From assembly GCA_963697975.1 (NCBI GenBank), contig OY969111.1, forward strand, positions 620,001 through 684,000: a stretch of DNA of 64,000 bases, in the 5' to 3' direction. A program made the position numbers and the translations under genes. Source of the DNA: QHXM01 sp963697975 (GTDB lineage: Bacteria > Acidobacteriota > Blastocatellia > Pyrinomonadales > Pyrinomonadaceae). Below are positions 33,556 through 42,663 of this stretch, piece after piece. The notes under the pieces were generated by a model. It saw nothing but the letters and a program-made list of their open reading frames with translations. It was not told where the DNA came from and made no database searches. How positions within the stretch are numbered: the stretch's first letter is position 1; each line of letters opens with the position of its first letter.

Positions 33556-33645
33556 AGTCTGGAGTCTGGAGTCTGGAGTCTGGAGTCGGAGGCAAAGGAC
33601 TGTCTTTCTGTCTTTTGACTTCAGACTTCAGACTCCAGACTCGTG
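33556..33645. repeat. Heptad inverted-repeat element (word GGAGTCT)
   Basis: AGTCTGG four times (33557-33587) faces GACTTCA/GACTCCA words (33617-33641). It lies between the PASTA gene and rpe and is the same word family as the element at 23251-23340. Confidence 0.92.
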
Positions 33646-33652
33646 ACTTTCG

Positions 33653-34381
33653 TTAAGGCGTTCCCCTGTTCGCGCCGGGATTAGAAGGTGGCGTGGTGGT
33701 CGGGGGCTGACGCCTGTTGGTATTCGAGTTGTTTGTGGTGCGATTCGCGTTCGGGGTCGTGTTCGCGTTTCGGTTGCCGGTATTGCGATTCGCGTTTGCG
33801 TTTTTGTCATTCGCGTTTCGATTCGCGTTAGCGTTGCGATTGGTGTTGTTGCTGTTATTGCCGTTCTTATTATTCGCGTTATTCGTATTGTTCGCGTTCT
33901 TGTTTGTATTCTTGTTCTTCGGCGGCTTGTTCTGATTTTGATTCTGGTTCTGGTTCGTCGCAGAAGAGGCTTGATTGGCGTTACTGTTTTCCGCAGGCTT
34001 CTCTGATTCCTGCTTCGGCTCTTCCACGCTTGAGCGAACGCTCTCACCCTCTTTCGGCGCGCGGCTGACTTCGACGGCGACGGGGATGCCAGCCTTGACG
34101 ACCTGACCGGCTTCGGGCAATTGGCTCAAGATCGTGTCGGGCTTGTCCGCGCTTGGTCTTGCCCCCCGGACGCGAAGTTTCAATCCGGCATCGTCAAGCA
34201 TCGTCTCAGCCGTGAAGCGATCCTTGCCCAGAACGTCCGGCACTGTCACTTCCGCAGTCCGCAGGCTGAGATAAACCGTGCCCAGCAGACCGAAGAGAAA
34301 GGCGACGAGGACGGCCAGGACGATCCCGACTTTTCCCAGCGCCGCGAGCGCACGCCTTCCAACATCCACAGTCCGAACCAC
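33653..34381 (-). CDS. Membrane-anchored PASTA-domain protein with Asn-rich tail
   Basis: The 242 residues have one membrane segment (about 12-35), one PASTA domain (VTVPDVLGKDRFTAETMLDDAGLKLRVRG and DTILSQLPEAGQVVKAGIPVAVEVS, about 45-115) and a long Asn/Lys/Arg/Thr-rich low-complexity tail (130-242). PASTA domains bind muropeptides or beta-lactams and occur on cell-wall enzymes and Ser/Thr kinases; no kinase domain is present. In other bacteria a PASTA kinase stands between rsmB and rpe, so this may be a reduced relative of that gene. Confidence 0.85.
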   Translation of the reverse strand: MVRTVDVGRRALAALGKVGIVLAVLVAFLFGLLGTVYLSLRTAEVTVPDVLGKDRFTAETMLDDAGLKLRVRGARPSADKPDTILSQLPEAGQVVKAGIPVAVEVSRAPKEGESVRSSVEEPKQESEKPAENSNANQASSATNQNQNQNQNKPPKNKNTNKNANNTNNANNKNGNNSNNTNRNANANRNANDKNANANRNTGNRNANTTPNANRTTNNSNTNRRQPPTTTPPSNPGANRGTP

Positions 34382-34478
34382 CTCTCCTCAGTCAAAAGCC
34401 CACTGGTAAACCGGCTGCAAAAACCGACCGCGAAGTCTAACACCCGCATTGTGCGGGCGGCAAGGCGCGCCGCCTCGT

Positions 34479-35858
34479 TCAACTCCGCCGCTCAAAGCAA
34501 GCAATAAAGAAGCCGTCCGCGCCGTCTCTGTGCGGCCAGATACGCGCCGCGCCATTGTCTACAATAAGAGTTGCGGGGATGCTCAAGGGCATTTGCTTGA
34601 AATCAACGTTTTCGCCTAGAAAGCGGGCCACTACTTCTTCATTCTCCTCACGCTCGACGGAGCAGGTGGAGTAAACGAGACGCCCGCCGCGTTTCACCAT
34701 CATGGCTGATTGGCCGAGAATGCGTTGCTGCCGCATTGAAAGATCGAAAACATCCCGGTTTGTGATGCGCCAGCGGATTTCCGGGTTGCGCCTGAGCGTG
34801 CCCGTTCCCGTGCAGGGCGCATCTACCAGCACACGATCAAAAGAGTTTTCGACAAAGGGCAGCGCGGTCTCGGCGTCATGCACGACGGCGCGCAAGGTTT
34901 TAATCTGCTGACGCGCGCCTGCTTCCAGCACAGTCAACAGGCGATGCTCATGCACATCGCCCGCGACGATTAAGGAAATCTCAGGCGTCCGTGTAGCGAT
35001 ATGCGTCGTCTTACTGCCCGGCGCAGCGCAAACATCCAGAATACGCTCACCCGCTTGTGCGTCCAGAACGTGCGCGACCAACTGTGAAGCTTCGTCCTGA
35101 AGATAAATCTTTCCTTCACGCGCCAGCCTCTGCAAGACTGCTCCCGCGCCCTCGATTCGCCACGCTTCGGGAGCGATCTGCGACCGTGAGATAACGCCGC
35201 CAGCCGCGCACAATTCATCTAAGACATCTTGTTCGTCGTCACGCTGCGTTATCACACGGAACGCGACTGGCGGCGCATCATTATTAGCGCGGGCGAAGGC
35301 TGCGGCCTCGTCTACGCCGAAGGCATCAATCCATCGCTCAAGCAGCCAGACGGGATGCGAGGTCTCTATCGCCAATCGTTCAATCGGTGACGAAACATTC
35401 GCCGCCGGATTGTAATCCATTTCGCGCGTGGCGCGGCGCAGCACCGCGTTGATGAAAGAGGCAGCCGAGCGTAGACGCGAGAGATAAGCGAGGTTCACCG
35501 ATTCGTTGACGATGGCCGAAGCCGGAATGCGCGAGAGGAAGCGCAACTGGTAGAGACCGAGCCGTAAAGCCCGTCTGACAGGAGCATCCAGACTTTCAGC
35601 ACGTCGCTTCGCGTAATGCTCTATCAAAGAATCCAGCCAGAGTTGCCAGCGCAACGTGCCAAGCACGAGTTCATAACAGAGCGCACGATCATCAGCGCGC
35701 ATCTCATCTTCGATTGCCGCCAGCAAAACGGAAGCATATGCGCCTTCATCTTCGACGCGGCGCAGGATATCGAACGCTGCGCGACGCGCAGGCGAAACTA
35801 CAGGCGCACCTTTCCCGCCTCTTGTTTGAGGTTGCGCCCTTTTACTGCCCGCGTTCAT
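34479..35858 (-). CDS. rsmB: 16S rRNA (cytosine-967 C5)-methyltransferase
   Basis: The 459-residue enzyme has an N-terminal NusB-like domain (AARRAAFDILRRVEDEGAYASVLL) and a SAM-dependent RNA m5C methyltransferase domain. The SAM motif is LDVCAAPGSKTTHIA. The catalytic motifs are VLVDAPCTGTGTLRRNPEIRWR and YSTCSVEREENEEVV, where TCS holds the nucleophile. It belongs to the def-fmt-rsmB-rpe backbone, here separated from fmt by a small plus-strand gene. Confidence 0.95.
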   Translation of the reverse strand: MNAGSKRAQPQTRGGKGAPVVSPARRAAFDILRRVEDEGAYASVLLAAIEDEMRADDRALCYELVLGTLRWQLWLDSLIEHYAKRRAESLDAPVRRALRLGLYQLRFLSRIPASAIVNESVNLAYLSRLRSAASFINAVLRRATREMDYNPAANVSSPIERLAIETSHPVWLLERWIDAFGVDEAAAFARANNDAPPVAFRVITQRDDEQDVLDELCAAGGVISRSQIAPEAWRIEGAGAVLQRLAREGKIYLQDEASQLVAHVLDAQAGERILDVCAAPGSKTTHIATRTPEISLIVAGDVHEHRLLTVLEAGARQQIKTLRAVVHDAETALPFVENSFDRVLVDAPCTGTGTLRRNPEIRWRITNRDVFDLSMRQQRILGQSAMMVKRGGRLVYSTCSVEREENEEVVARFLGENVDFKQMPLSIPATLIVDNGAARIWPHRDGADGFFIACFERRS

Positions 35859-35960
35859 AGGTAATCAGATCGTCCACTCTATATCTGTACGAATGGAAAT
35901 ATAGTAACATTCTGCTCATTCACCCTCGCTTCTTTAACCCTTACACAAAGGAGACAACAA

Positions 35961-36308
35961 GTGAAATACTTTGCGACCATAGTCCTTGCCGTGATGGTCA
36001 CCGCTCTCATCACGGTACGCGCACAAACAGGCGTTACGCCCACGTTCTATTCTGGCAGCCGCTCGGGCGCATGGAGTTCTTCTACTATCAATGACGGTGA
36101 AGCGGCGCTGATGGACGTAGGCGTTGACGGCGCAAATGTCAACGACCCCTGCTCTGTGAGCACGAACAGGCAGGACGAATCTGAGGCTTATGTAGCTTTC
36201 GCGAACATGACGAGTTTCGGCGCGGCAACAGTCACGATAGTTAATCACTCAGGGCAGCAAATGAACCTGAGCCAAACACAAGCAAAAGTTTTGTGCGCTC
36301 ACTACTAA
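35961..36308 (+). CDS. Small secreted protein of unknown function
   Basis: The 115-residue product starts at a GTG (35961) with AAAGGAG 8 nt upstream. A clear signal peptide (about 1-21, ending VRAQ) is followed by a Ser/Thr/Asn-rich, probably beta-structured domain with two cysteines (DPCSV and KVLCAHY) that could form a disulfide. No family is recognised. It converges with fmt and shares a perfect hairpin with it. Confidence 0.75.
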   Translation: MKYFATIVLAVMVTALITVRAQTGVTPTFYSGSRSGAWSSSTINDGEAALMDVGVDGANVNDPCSVSTNRQDESEAYVAFANMTSFGAATVTIVNHSGQQMNLSQTQAKVLCAHY

Positions 36309-36327
36309 TCTAAAGTGAAGTCATTCC

Positions 36328-36371
36328 ATGAGCTTTGCCTCATCTCGTCGGACGTATGAGGCAAAGCTCAT
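36328..36371. terminator. Perfect hairpin between convergent genes
   Basis: A 16-bp perfect inverted repeat (ATGAGCTTTGCCTCAT at 36328-36343, complement at 36356-36371) with a 12-nt loop lies 20 nt after the small secreted gene and covers the fmt stop codon. No U tract follows, but the position suits a bidirectional terminator. Confidence 0.6.
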
Positions 36372-37297
36372 CCCAGTCGTTCGCCCGCAGAGAGACGTGA
36401 GCCGTTCAGAAAATCACGCACGCTCATCCGCCGCTTCCCTTCCGGCTGGACTTCATGAAGACGAAGCGCAGTCTCGTCGCCACACGAAACCACAAGCTCA
36501 TCGCCGTGCGCTTTCAGAATCAAGCCTTCGTCGCCCTGCCCCCGTTCCTCCGTCAAGGCGCTTGCGCGCCAGATGACGAGGCGCTGCGACTTATATGTCG
36601 TGAAAGCGTTCGGCCAGGGTTGAAAGCCGCGCACGCGCCGCTCAAGCTGCATCGCATCAAGCGCCCAATCAACGAGTCCGTCTTCCCGCCTGATGATGGG
36701 AGCAAACGTCGCCTTTTCTTCAGCCTGCTCTCGCGGCTCAATCTCTTCAAGACGCGCGAGCGTGTCGCTCAAAGTTTCAGCGCCCAACGTGGAGAGACGC
36801 GCCATCAATTCCGGCGCAGTCAACGTCTCTTCAATCGCAATCTCGCGTTGCAGGAGAATCGCGCCCGTGTCCAGTCCCTGATCCATCTGCATCGTCGTCA
36901 CGCCCGTTTGGCTTTCCCCACGCACAATCGCCCAGTTCACGGGCGCAGCCCCCCTGTACTGCGGCAGCAGCGAGAAATGAACGTTGATGCAACCCAGACG
37001 CGGCGCACGCAAAAACGGTGGAGGCAAAATACGACCGTAAGCGACCACCACCGCCGCGTCCGCTTCGTGAGAAGCGAATAAATCGAGCGCCTCTTCGTTC
37101 CTGATTTTCGCTGGCTGATGAACTGCGAGCTTGTGAAGAAGTGCGAACTCTTTAACAGGCGGGAGGCTGAGTTTATTGCCGCGCCCGGCGGGACGGTCAG
37201 GCTGTGTCCAGACGGCTGCGACCTCGTGCCCATCTTCCAGACAACGCCGCAACGTCGGCACAGCCGCTTCGGGCGTGCCCATGAAAATCAAGCGCAT
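36368..37297 (-). CDS. fmt: Methionyl-tRNA formyltransferase
   Basis: This enzyme formylates initiator Met-tRNA using 10-formyl-tetrahydrofolate. The 309 residues show RLIFMGTPEAAVPTLRRCL at the N-terminus, the catalytic region INVHFSLLPQYRGAAPVNWAI (Asn-His) and TGVTTMQMDQGLDTGAILL, plus the C-terminal tRNA-binding domain (RVRGFQPWPNAFT). Its partner def lies 3.4 kb upstream, separated by pruA and two secreted proteins. Confidence 0.96.
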   Translation of the reverse strand: MRLIFMGTPEAAVPTLRRCLEDGHEVAAVWTQPDRPAGRGNKLSLPPVKEFALLHKLAVHQPAKIRNEEALDLFASHEADAAVVVAYGRILPPPFLRAPRLGCINVHFSLLPQYRGAAPVNWAIVRGESQTGVTTMQMDQGLDTGAILLQREIAIEETLTAPELMARLSTLGAETLSDTLARLEEIEPREQAEEKATFAPIIRREDGLVDWALDAMQLERRVRGFQPWPNAFTTYKSQRLVIWRASALTEERGQGDEGLILKAHGDELVVSCGDETALRLHEVQPEGKRRMSVRDFLNGSRLSAGERLG

Positions 37298-37349
37298 AAA
37301 AGCAGGTTGACCGGACTCGTTATACCGCCAGAGGTGCAGGCCATAAGCA

Positions 37350-37772
37350 TCACGGCAGTGGGATGACCTTCAGCTGCCGATAAGGCGGAATCTCAGCTTG
37401 CTCGTCAAGGTCGCGTATGTAAACGATCAACTGCTTCCTGCGACGCACCACATACAGGTCTTGCCCCTGACCAGCCCACCAGCCGGAGCAGGCAGCAAGA
37501 GCCGTCGCTGGCACGCCCTTCGATTTGTAATCTGCCCGCTCAATGACACTGAAAACCCCGATAGCATCGGAGAAGATAAGCACCTTCCTGCTACCGACAA
37601 GCAGGTGGACTTTGCCTCTGGGAGTGTCCGAGTCTTCGGCAATGGTCAGATCAAACTTCCAGGAAGCATTGACCTCACCCTGCGCCGTTTTTTCATACGC
37701 GCCCGGCTCCGCTTTGCAGAGTGCCGGAGAGAATGCTGTCAACGCGAAGAGAAATAAGAAACATCGCCACAT
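37350..37772 (-). CDS. Secreted protein of unknown function
   Basis: The 140-residue form starting at the ATG at 37772 has a signal peptide (about 1-20, WRCFLFLFALTAFSPALCKA). A beta-rich domain follows with GKVHLLVGSRKVLIFSDAIGVFSVIERADYKS and a C-terminal VVRRRKQLIVYIRDLDEQAE. I recognise no family. A start 17 residues upstream is possible but would place charged residues before the signal. It lies between fmt and the VCBS-like gene. Confidence 0.7.
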   Translation of the reverse strand: MWRCFLFLFALTAFSPALCKAEPGAYEKTAQGEVNASWKFDLTIAEDSDTPRGKVHLLVGSRKVLIFSDAIGVFSVIERADYKSKGVPATALAACSGWWAGQGQDLYVVRRRKQLIVYIRDLDEQAEIPPYRQLKVIPLP

Positions 37773-37903
37773 CTGCCAGCACCTTCTTTCAAACAAGATG
37801 AGAGAGCAACAAGCGAGGAACAATCTTTCGGCGGACTCAACTACGACAATGCCGTCACCGCCTTTCGTCGTCTTTTCGGCTCAAGCGCGGCGCACATCTG
37901 CTT

Positions 37904-38836
37904 TTAGAATGCGCACCTGTAGTTGGAGAATTCGTAAATCTTATTCCACTTCCCGCCCTGATTCTTGTAGATGAAATAGCCGTCGCCCTCAAAGCCGTCC
38001 CTTTCCGTGATGACTTCGGAAGCGCCATCTCCATCGAGGTCGAGCGCATCCACCAGCCGTTCCAGATAGACCCCGTTTTCGATGGCATCTATCGTCGCGC
38101 CGGACATCAGGTCTTTATCCGTGTATTGTTCATACTGCAAGACGGTTGTTCGGTAGCTATTCCCTTGCGGCTCGGCAAAAAGAAAGAGCGCGTAGCGCGC
38201 CGCGTTGCCCTTCTTGACGACGAAGCTGCCAATGAGTTCAGACTTGCCGTCGTTGTTCAGATCAAGCGCGGTGAGATTGATTGTCATCAAACTCGGCAGC
38301 AAAGCAACTGGGACGCCTTTTTGTTTATAGGCTGCTTTAACAAGCGGCATGAGGGCGGCTCGCTCGGCGGGAGTCGGCGACCGGCGAATACTTTTGGCCC
38401 CGCCAAGCGAATCGGAATTCGTCGCCAGCGCCATCACATTTCGATTGAGCTTGGCCGAGGAGCGCAACGTCACGTCCGCGCCGGAGCGTGAACACTCCTT
38501 ATCTTTATTCGCCTCCTTGACAGTCAAAGACCCTGCCTCCGCGCCTCCGAAAAGCACTCGATACTTGTGGCCTTTGGAATAATAAGCGCCTGCGAAACTG
38601 GTCATCTCCGCTTCATCTGAATCACCCGCGATGGGTTGCTTGAATTGCCCATTCTCGATGATGACGAACGGAATCATGTACGCGTTTGGAGGTAACTGGG
38701 AGTAAACGGTGAACAGCACCGTCGCTTTTGGATTCTCCTGAAGCGATTGCGTCGCGGCGGCGCTTCCGGCAAACAGAGACCCGAAGGCGAGCGACATTGT
38801 TAAGCAGGCAATAATGATTGTGCGTTGAAAACGCAT
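37904..38836 (-). CDS. Secreted protein with two Ca-binding-like DxNxDG motifs
   Basis: The 310-residue protein (ATG 38836, AGGAG 8 nt upstream) has a signal peptide ending around residue 28. The C-terminal half contains LDLNNDGKSELIGSFV and LDLDGDGASEVITERDGFEGDGYFIYKN, which look like FG-GAP/VCBS or EF-hand-like calcium loops. The first half has no recognised domain. Function unknown. The longer reading frame upstream passes through a repeat and is not used. Confidence 0.75.
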   Translation of the reverse strand: MRFQRTIIIACLTMSLAFGSLFAGSAAATQSLQENPKATVLFTVYSQLPPNAYMIPFVIIENGQFKQPIAGDSDEAEMTSFAGAYYSKGHKYRVLFGGAEAGSLTVKEANKDKECSRSGADVTLRSSAKLNRNVMALATNSDSLGGAKSIRRSPTPAERAALMPLVKAAYKQKGVPVALLPSLMTINLTALDLNNDGKSELIGSFVVKKGNAARYALFLFAEPQGNSYRTTVLQYEQYTDKDLMSGATIDAIENGVYLERLVDALDLDGDGASEVITERDGFEGDGYFIYKNQGGKWNKIYEFSNYRCAF

Positions 38837-38851
38837 GGGGGTTCTCCTCTC

Positions 38852-38940
38852 GATTGCGGAATGCGGAATTCGAATTGCGGATTTAAGAATATTACTCAAC
38901 CGCTTTTCAATCCGCATTCCGCAATCTGAAATCTGCAATA
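38852..38940. repeat. Heptad inverted-repeat element (word GATTGCG)
   Basis: GATTGCG-GAATGCG-GAATTCG-AATTGCG (38852-38880) faces AATCCGC-ATTCCGC words (38909-38939). It lies between the pruA stop and the secreted-protein start. Confidence 0.88.
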
Positions 38941-40533
38941 CTATATGGCCGCGCGCTTTTCCGCCGTCTGGCTTTCGCGGGCGGCGATCTTGGTGGAGGA
39001 GAGTTTGGCCTGCATGAAAAGCGCGAGGTAATCGCGCCCGCCAGCCTTTGAATCCGTGCCGGACATGTTGAAGCCTCCGAATGGATGAACGCCGACGAGC
39101 GCGCCCGTGCATTTACGATTCAAGTACAAGTTGCCGACGTGAAACTCGCGCCGCGCGCGTTCGAGTTTCTCTTCGTCGTTCGTGTAGACGGCTCCGGTCA
39201 AACCGTATTGCGTATCGTTGGCAATCCTGAGCGCATCGTCAAAACTTTCAGCGCGAATGACGGCCAGCACAGGCCCGAAGATTTCCTCCTGCTCAATGGT
39301 CGCGCCCGGTTTGACATCGGCAATCACGGTCGGCTCGATGAAGAAACCCTGCTCGCCGTCAGCGCCGCCGCCAGCGAGGACGCGCCCGCCTTCCGATTTG
39401 CCCTTCTCGATGTATTCGTTAATCGTCTTGAACGCTTTCTGGTTGATGACGGCAGACATATTCGTGGAAGAGTCTACGGGGTCGCCAACTTTTATCTTTT
39501 CTGTCCGCTCGACGATTTTTTCAAGCATGGAATCGTAAACGTCCGTGTGAATGATCGCGCGCGAGCAGGCTGAGCATTTCTGTCCCTGAAAGCCGAACGC
39601 GGATTGAACAACTCCGGTCGCCGCGTCGTCCAGATCAACGCCCGCATCGACGATGATCGCATCCTTGCCGCCCATCTCCGCCACGACGCGCTTAATCCAG
39701 ATTTGTCCTTCGTGAACTTTCGCCGCGCGCTCGTTAATCCTGAGGCCAATCTCTTTCGAGCCGGTGAAAGCTATAAATCTGGTTAACGGGTGGTCAACAA
39801 TCACGTCTCCGACTTCTGCGCCAGAACCCGTCATGAAGTTGACCACGCCCGCTGGCATCCCGGCCTCTTCCAGAATCTCGAAGAACTTGTAAGAGATGGT
39901 CGGCGCATCCGAAGAAGGTTTCAGCACGACCGTGTTGCCGGTGACGGCTGCCGCGACCGTCATCCCGGCCATAATCGCCAGCGGGAAATTCCACGGAGGA
40001 ATCACCGTGCCCACGCCGAGCGGGATGTATTCGAGGCGGTTGTCTTCGCCTTCGATCTTCGTCAAAGGCTGCTCGCCCGCGTAGCGTAGCATCTCGCGCG
40101 CGTAGAACTCGCAGAAGTCAATTGCCTCAGCCGTGTCGCCATCAGCTTCGGCCCAACTCTTGCCGACTTCATGAATCATCCACGCGGACAGCTCGTGCTT
40201 GCGCTCGCGCAAAATCGCGGTGGCGCGAAACAGTATTTCGGCTCGCTCTGCCGGGGGCGTGAAGCGCCATGTCTTGAAAGTCTCGTGGGCTGTTTCGACG
40301 GCGCGACGTGCTAAATCGGCGGTGGCTTTCTGAAAGCGTCCGACGACCTCAGTCTTCTTCGCCGGATTGAGGCTCTCGAATTTTCCATCCGTTTTGATTC
40401 GCTCGCCACCAATCACCAGCGGATACTCGCGCCCCAATTCTCCCTTGACCTTCTCAATCGCCGCGCGCATAGCCTGCGCGTTCTCTTCCTTGCTGAAATC
40501 AGTAAACGGTTCGTTACGAAATTCGGTCTGCAT
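38941..40533 (-). CDS. pruA: L-glutamate gamma-semialdehyde (1-pyrroline-5-carboxylate) dehydrogenase
   Basis: The 530-residue aldehyde dehydrogenase oxidises glutamate semialdehyde to glutamate with NAD+, the second step of proline breakdown. IPPWNFPLAIMAGM and FTGSKEIGLRI belong to the NAD site. The catalytic Glu is in VVAEMGGKDAI and the catalytic Cys in FQGQKCSACSRAI. The C-terminal end SGTDSKAGGRDYLALFMQAK is typical of the single-domain RocA/PruA type. No proline dehydrogenase gene lies nearby. Confidence 0.93.
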   Translation of the reverse strand: MQTEFRNEPFTDFSKEENAQAMRAAIEKVKGELGREYPLVIGGERIKTDGKFESLNPAKKTEVVGRFQKATADLARRAVETAHETFKTWRFTPPAERAEILFRATAILRERKHELSAWMIHEVGKSWAEADGDTAEAIDFCEFYAREMLRYAGEQPLTKIEGEDNRLEYIPLGVGTVIPPWNFPLAIMAGMTVAAAVTGNTVVLKPSSDAPTISYKFFEILEEAGMPAGVVNFMTGSGAEVGDVIVDHPLTRFIAFTGSKEIGLRINERAAKVHEGQIWIKRVVAEMGGKDAIIVDAGVDLDDAATGVVQSAFGFQGQKCSACSRAIIHTDVYDSMLEKIVERTEKIKVGDPVDSSTNMSAVINQKAFKTINEYIEKGKSEGGRVLAGGGADGEQGFFIEPTVIADVKPGATIEQEEIFGPVLAVIRAESFDDALRIANDTQYGLTGAVYTNDEEKLERARREFHVGNLYLNRKCTGALVGVHPFGGFNMSGTDSKAGGRDYLALFMQAKLSSTKIAARESQTAEKRAAI

Positions 40534-40601
40534 ACTTGCTCCTTAGAGATGAAGGAATGTTTTAAGGCTTATTGGATGCCGGAATGTTACCACAACTCAG
40601 A

Positions 40602-40647
40602 CACAAAAACGCGGTCGCCCGCGTGATGCTAAAGGGCGACCGCGTTT
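40602..40647 (-). terminator. Intrinsic terminator after def
   Basis: A 14-bp perfect stem (AAACGCGGTCGCCC at 40607-40620, complement at 40634-40647, 13-nt loop) lies 26 nt beyond the def stop. On the minus strand it is followed by TTTTTGTGTC, giving a standard stem plus U tract. Confidence 0.8.
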
Positions 40648-40672
40648 GAGCGCGTTCAATTTTTCCGACTCT

Positions 40673-41185
40673 CTACCACTGACCGGCTTTTTGCAGCTTC
40701 TTAATCTTGCGCTTGACCATCTCGCGCTTGAGCGGCGTAGTCTTGTCTATGAAGACGATGCCGTCGCAATGGTCCGTCTCGTGCAGCATGCAGCGGGCAG
40801 TCAGTTCCATGCCGTCAACTTCAAACAAATTGCCGTTGACATCATGCGCGCGAACGACGGCGCGAAACTCGCGCTCGACCGGGAAGAAGATACCCGGAAA
40901 TGAGAGGCAGCCTTCCTCGCCGTTCTGCTGGCCTTCGACCCGTAAGACTTCCGGGTTAATCATAGCGATGCGCTGCGCGGGGTCTTTGCCGCCAGAGCAA
41001 TCCATCACGAAGAGACGCTTTGAGACGCCGACCTGCGGCGCGGCCAAACCCACGCCCGGCGCAGCATACATCGTCTCGAACATATCGGAGACAAGCTTTT
41101 TGAGATTGTCGTCAAACTCCGTCACAGGGTCGCCCGGCGTTAAAAGCACGGGGTCGGGGTAATGTTTAATTTCCAGTAATGCCAT
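40673..41185 (-). CDS. def: Peptide deformylase
   Basis: This metalloenzyme removes the formyl group from nascent chains. The 170 residues contain the three motifs GVGLAAPQVG, EEGCLSFPGIF (metal-ligand Cys) and HETDHCDGIVF (HExxH-type). The length is normal. A clear terminator follows it, so it appears to be transcribed separately from pruA. It would act downstream of Fmt. Confidence 0.96.
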   Translation of the reverse strand: MALLEIKHYPDPVLLTPGDPVTEFDDNLKKLVSDMFETMYAAPGVGLAAPQVGVSKRLFVMDCSGGKDPAQRIAMINPEVLRVEGQQNGEEGCLSFPGIFFPVEREFRAVVRAHDVNGNLFEVDGMELTARCMLHETDHCDGIVFIDKTTPLKREMVKRKIKKLQKAGQW

Positions 41186-41337
41186 CTCGCTTTTCCTTCT
41201 AAATGCTGGACGAATGAGCAGCCAGCCATCAGTTTCACGTCCTTATTTTACGACAAAACTTGTAGCCGCGCTAGTAGACAGCTTTGGAAGCAATGTGTGG
41301 CTGGCGCGTTGCCCTAGCGCCGGAGGGGCGGAAGAGT

Positions 41338-42348
41338 CTAAATCACCTCCGGCTCTGGATACCCAGCCGAAAAGCTATGGACGGTATCGGGCGACACGAA
41401 ATCGCTTGGGTTGACGCGGCGTCCTGCCTCTCCTGCTTCGGCGAGGGCAAAGACGTGCCTGCGGTCGTCGCCAAAACCGAAGTGCCAGCGAGGTTCGAGG
41501 CGGCGAACTGTCAATCCGGCTCGTTCGCAAAGCACTCGCAGATCTTCCCGGCTGCTCAGGGTGTGAATATGACCGGGCGTGTGGCTTTCAAGCGGCATGG
41601 TCAAAACCACTTGCCCACCCGGTTTGAGCACTCGCGCAATCTCGCCGACGACCAACTCAGGCTCAGGCATGTGCTCTATGATCTCGGAAGCGATGATGAG
41701 ATTCAGGGATTCGTCCGCGTAGGGCAGTTGCGTGACGTTGCCCGCGCGAAAGCTCGTGCGGTCGGCAACCTGCTTATGCGCGGCGAGCTTTCGGGCATAC
41801 GCGATGGCTTCCCGGCTAATGTCCAGACCATGCCCCGTCCACAACGGCTTCATCATCAGAATCTCGCTTAAGATGACGCCAGACCCGCAGCCCAAATCTG
41901 CAAAGCTCGCCTGCCGGGCGTTGATGGATTTAACGACCTCTTTGACGAAGTTCAGCCGCGCGGTCGCCGATGGCTGCAAAGCGTAAGTGAAATGTGTGAC
42001 GACCGGATAGAAGGATTGATCGTAAATGCCACGGCACGCTTCATCAAAAGGCAGATGATCGTCTCGCTCTCTTCGCAAGCTGATGTAGCTGCGAAGCAGG
42101 CGCGCAATCTCTTCCGGCCCGGATTGTGTGACGGCGAGTACGTCCGCGATGATCTGGTCAGCACGCTTCCACATCGAGTAAGCGTCAACGCCGAAAACCC
42201 TGGCGAGAGGCGGCCCAATGCTGACGTAGAGCGCAAGGCAAATGCGTTCCCACAGGGGAGCGACGCGAGAGTTTGCCACGATCAACTCAAGACAATGCTT
42301 GTATTCTCTGAACCGGGTCTTGCCCAACAGCCTGACTTCAAACGCCAT
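41338..42348 (-). CDS. SAM-dependent methyltransferase, class I
   Basis: The 336 residues have an N-terminal helical region (about 1-150) and a Rossmann-type methyltransferase domain: motif I FADLGCGSGVILSEIL, acidic motif LDISREAIAYARK, NLIIASEIIEHMPEPELVVGEIARVLKPGGQVVLTMP, and a C-terminal region with HTLSSREDLRVLCERAGLTV (Methyltransf_11/25 type). The substrate cannot be told from sequence. It stands alone between def and the divergent DUF1206 gene. Confidence 0.85.
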   Translation of the reverse strand: MAFEVRLLGKTRFREYKHCLELIVANSRVAPLWERICLALYVSIGPPLARVFGVDAYSMWKRADQIIADVLAVTQSGPEEIARLLRSYISLRRERDDHLPFDEACRGIYDQSFYPVVTHFTYALQPSATARLNFVKEVVKSINARQASFADLGCGSGVILSEILMMKPLWTGHGLDISREAIAYARKLAAHKQVADRTSFRAGNVTQLPYADESLNLIIASEIIEHMPEPELVVGEIARVLKPGGQVVLTMPLESHTPGHIHTLSSREDLRVLCERAGLTVRRLEPRWHFGFGDDRRHVFALAEAGEAGRRVNPSDFVSPDTVHSFSAGYPEPEVI

Positions 42349-42663
42349 GATGATGTTGTTCTCCTTTTCGTTTCCATGACAGAGCTGTTTAGCAAGAGGT
42401 GTTCCGTTGAAGTTTGGAGAAGATGACGGTGAGGCGCCGCAGTTGAATTCAATTAATCAAACGCGTCTTTTCAAAGCCATTGGAGAGATGAGCGCATTAA
42501 TCGCTCGCTATAAAATTATTTCGTCTGGGATAAATCTGCTGCCGCACGCACGGCATCACTGATGGAGCGAAAACGTGACATTGAAGTGATTATTATTTTC
42601 CGTTCGTTCCGGTATGATGAAGGCCGCAGTTAAAATCCAGTTAATGGAAGCGGTCAAGGGGTG
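42349..42663. other. Non-coding interval between divergent genes
   Basis: I see no coding region and no repeat element in this 315-nt gap. AAGGGG at 42656-42661 directly precedes the DUF1206 start. Promoters for both divergent genes are expected here, but none is clear. Confidence 0.4.
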
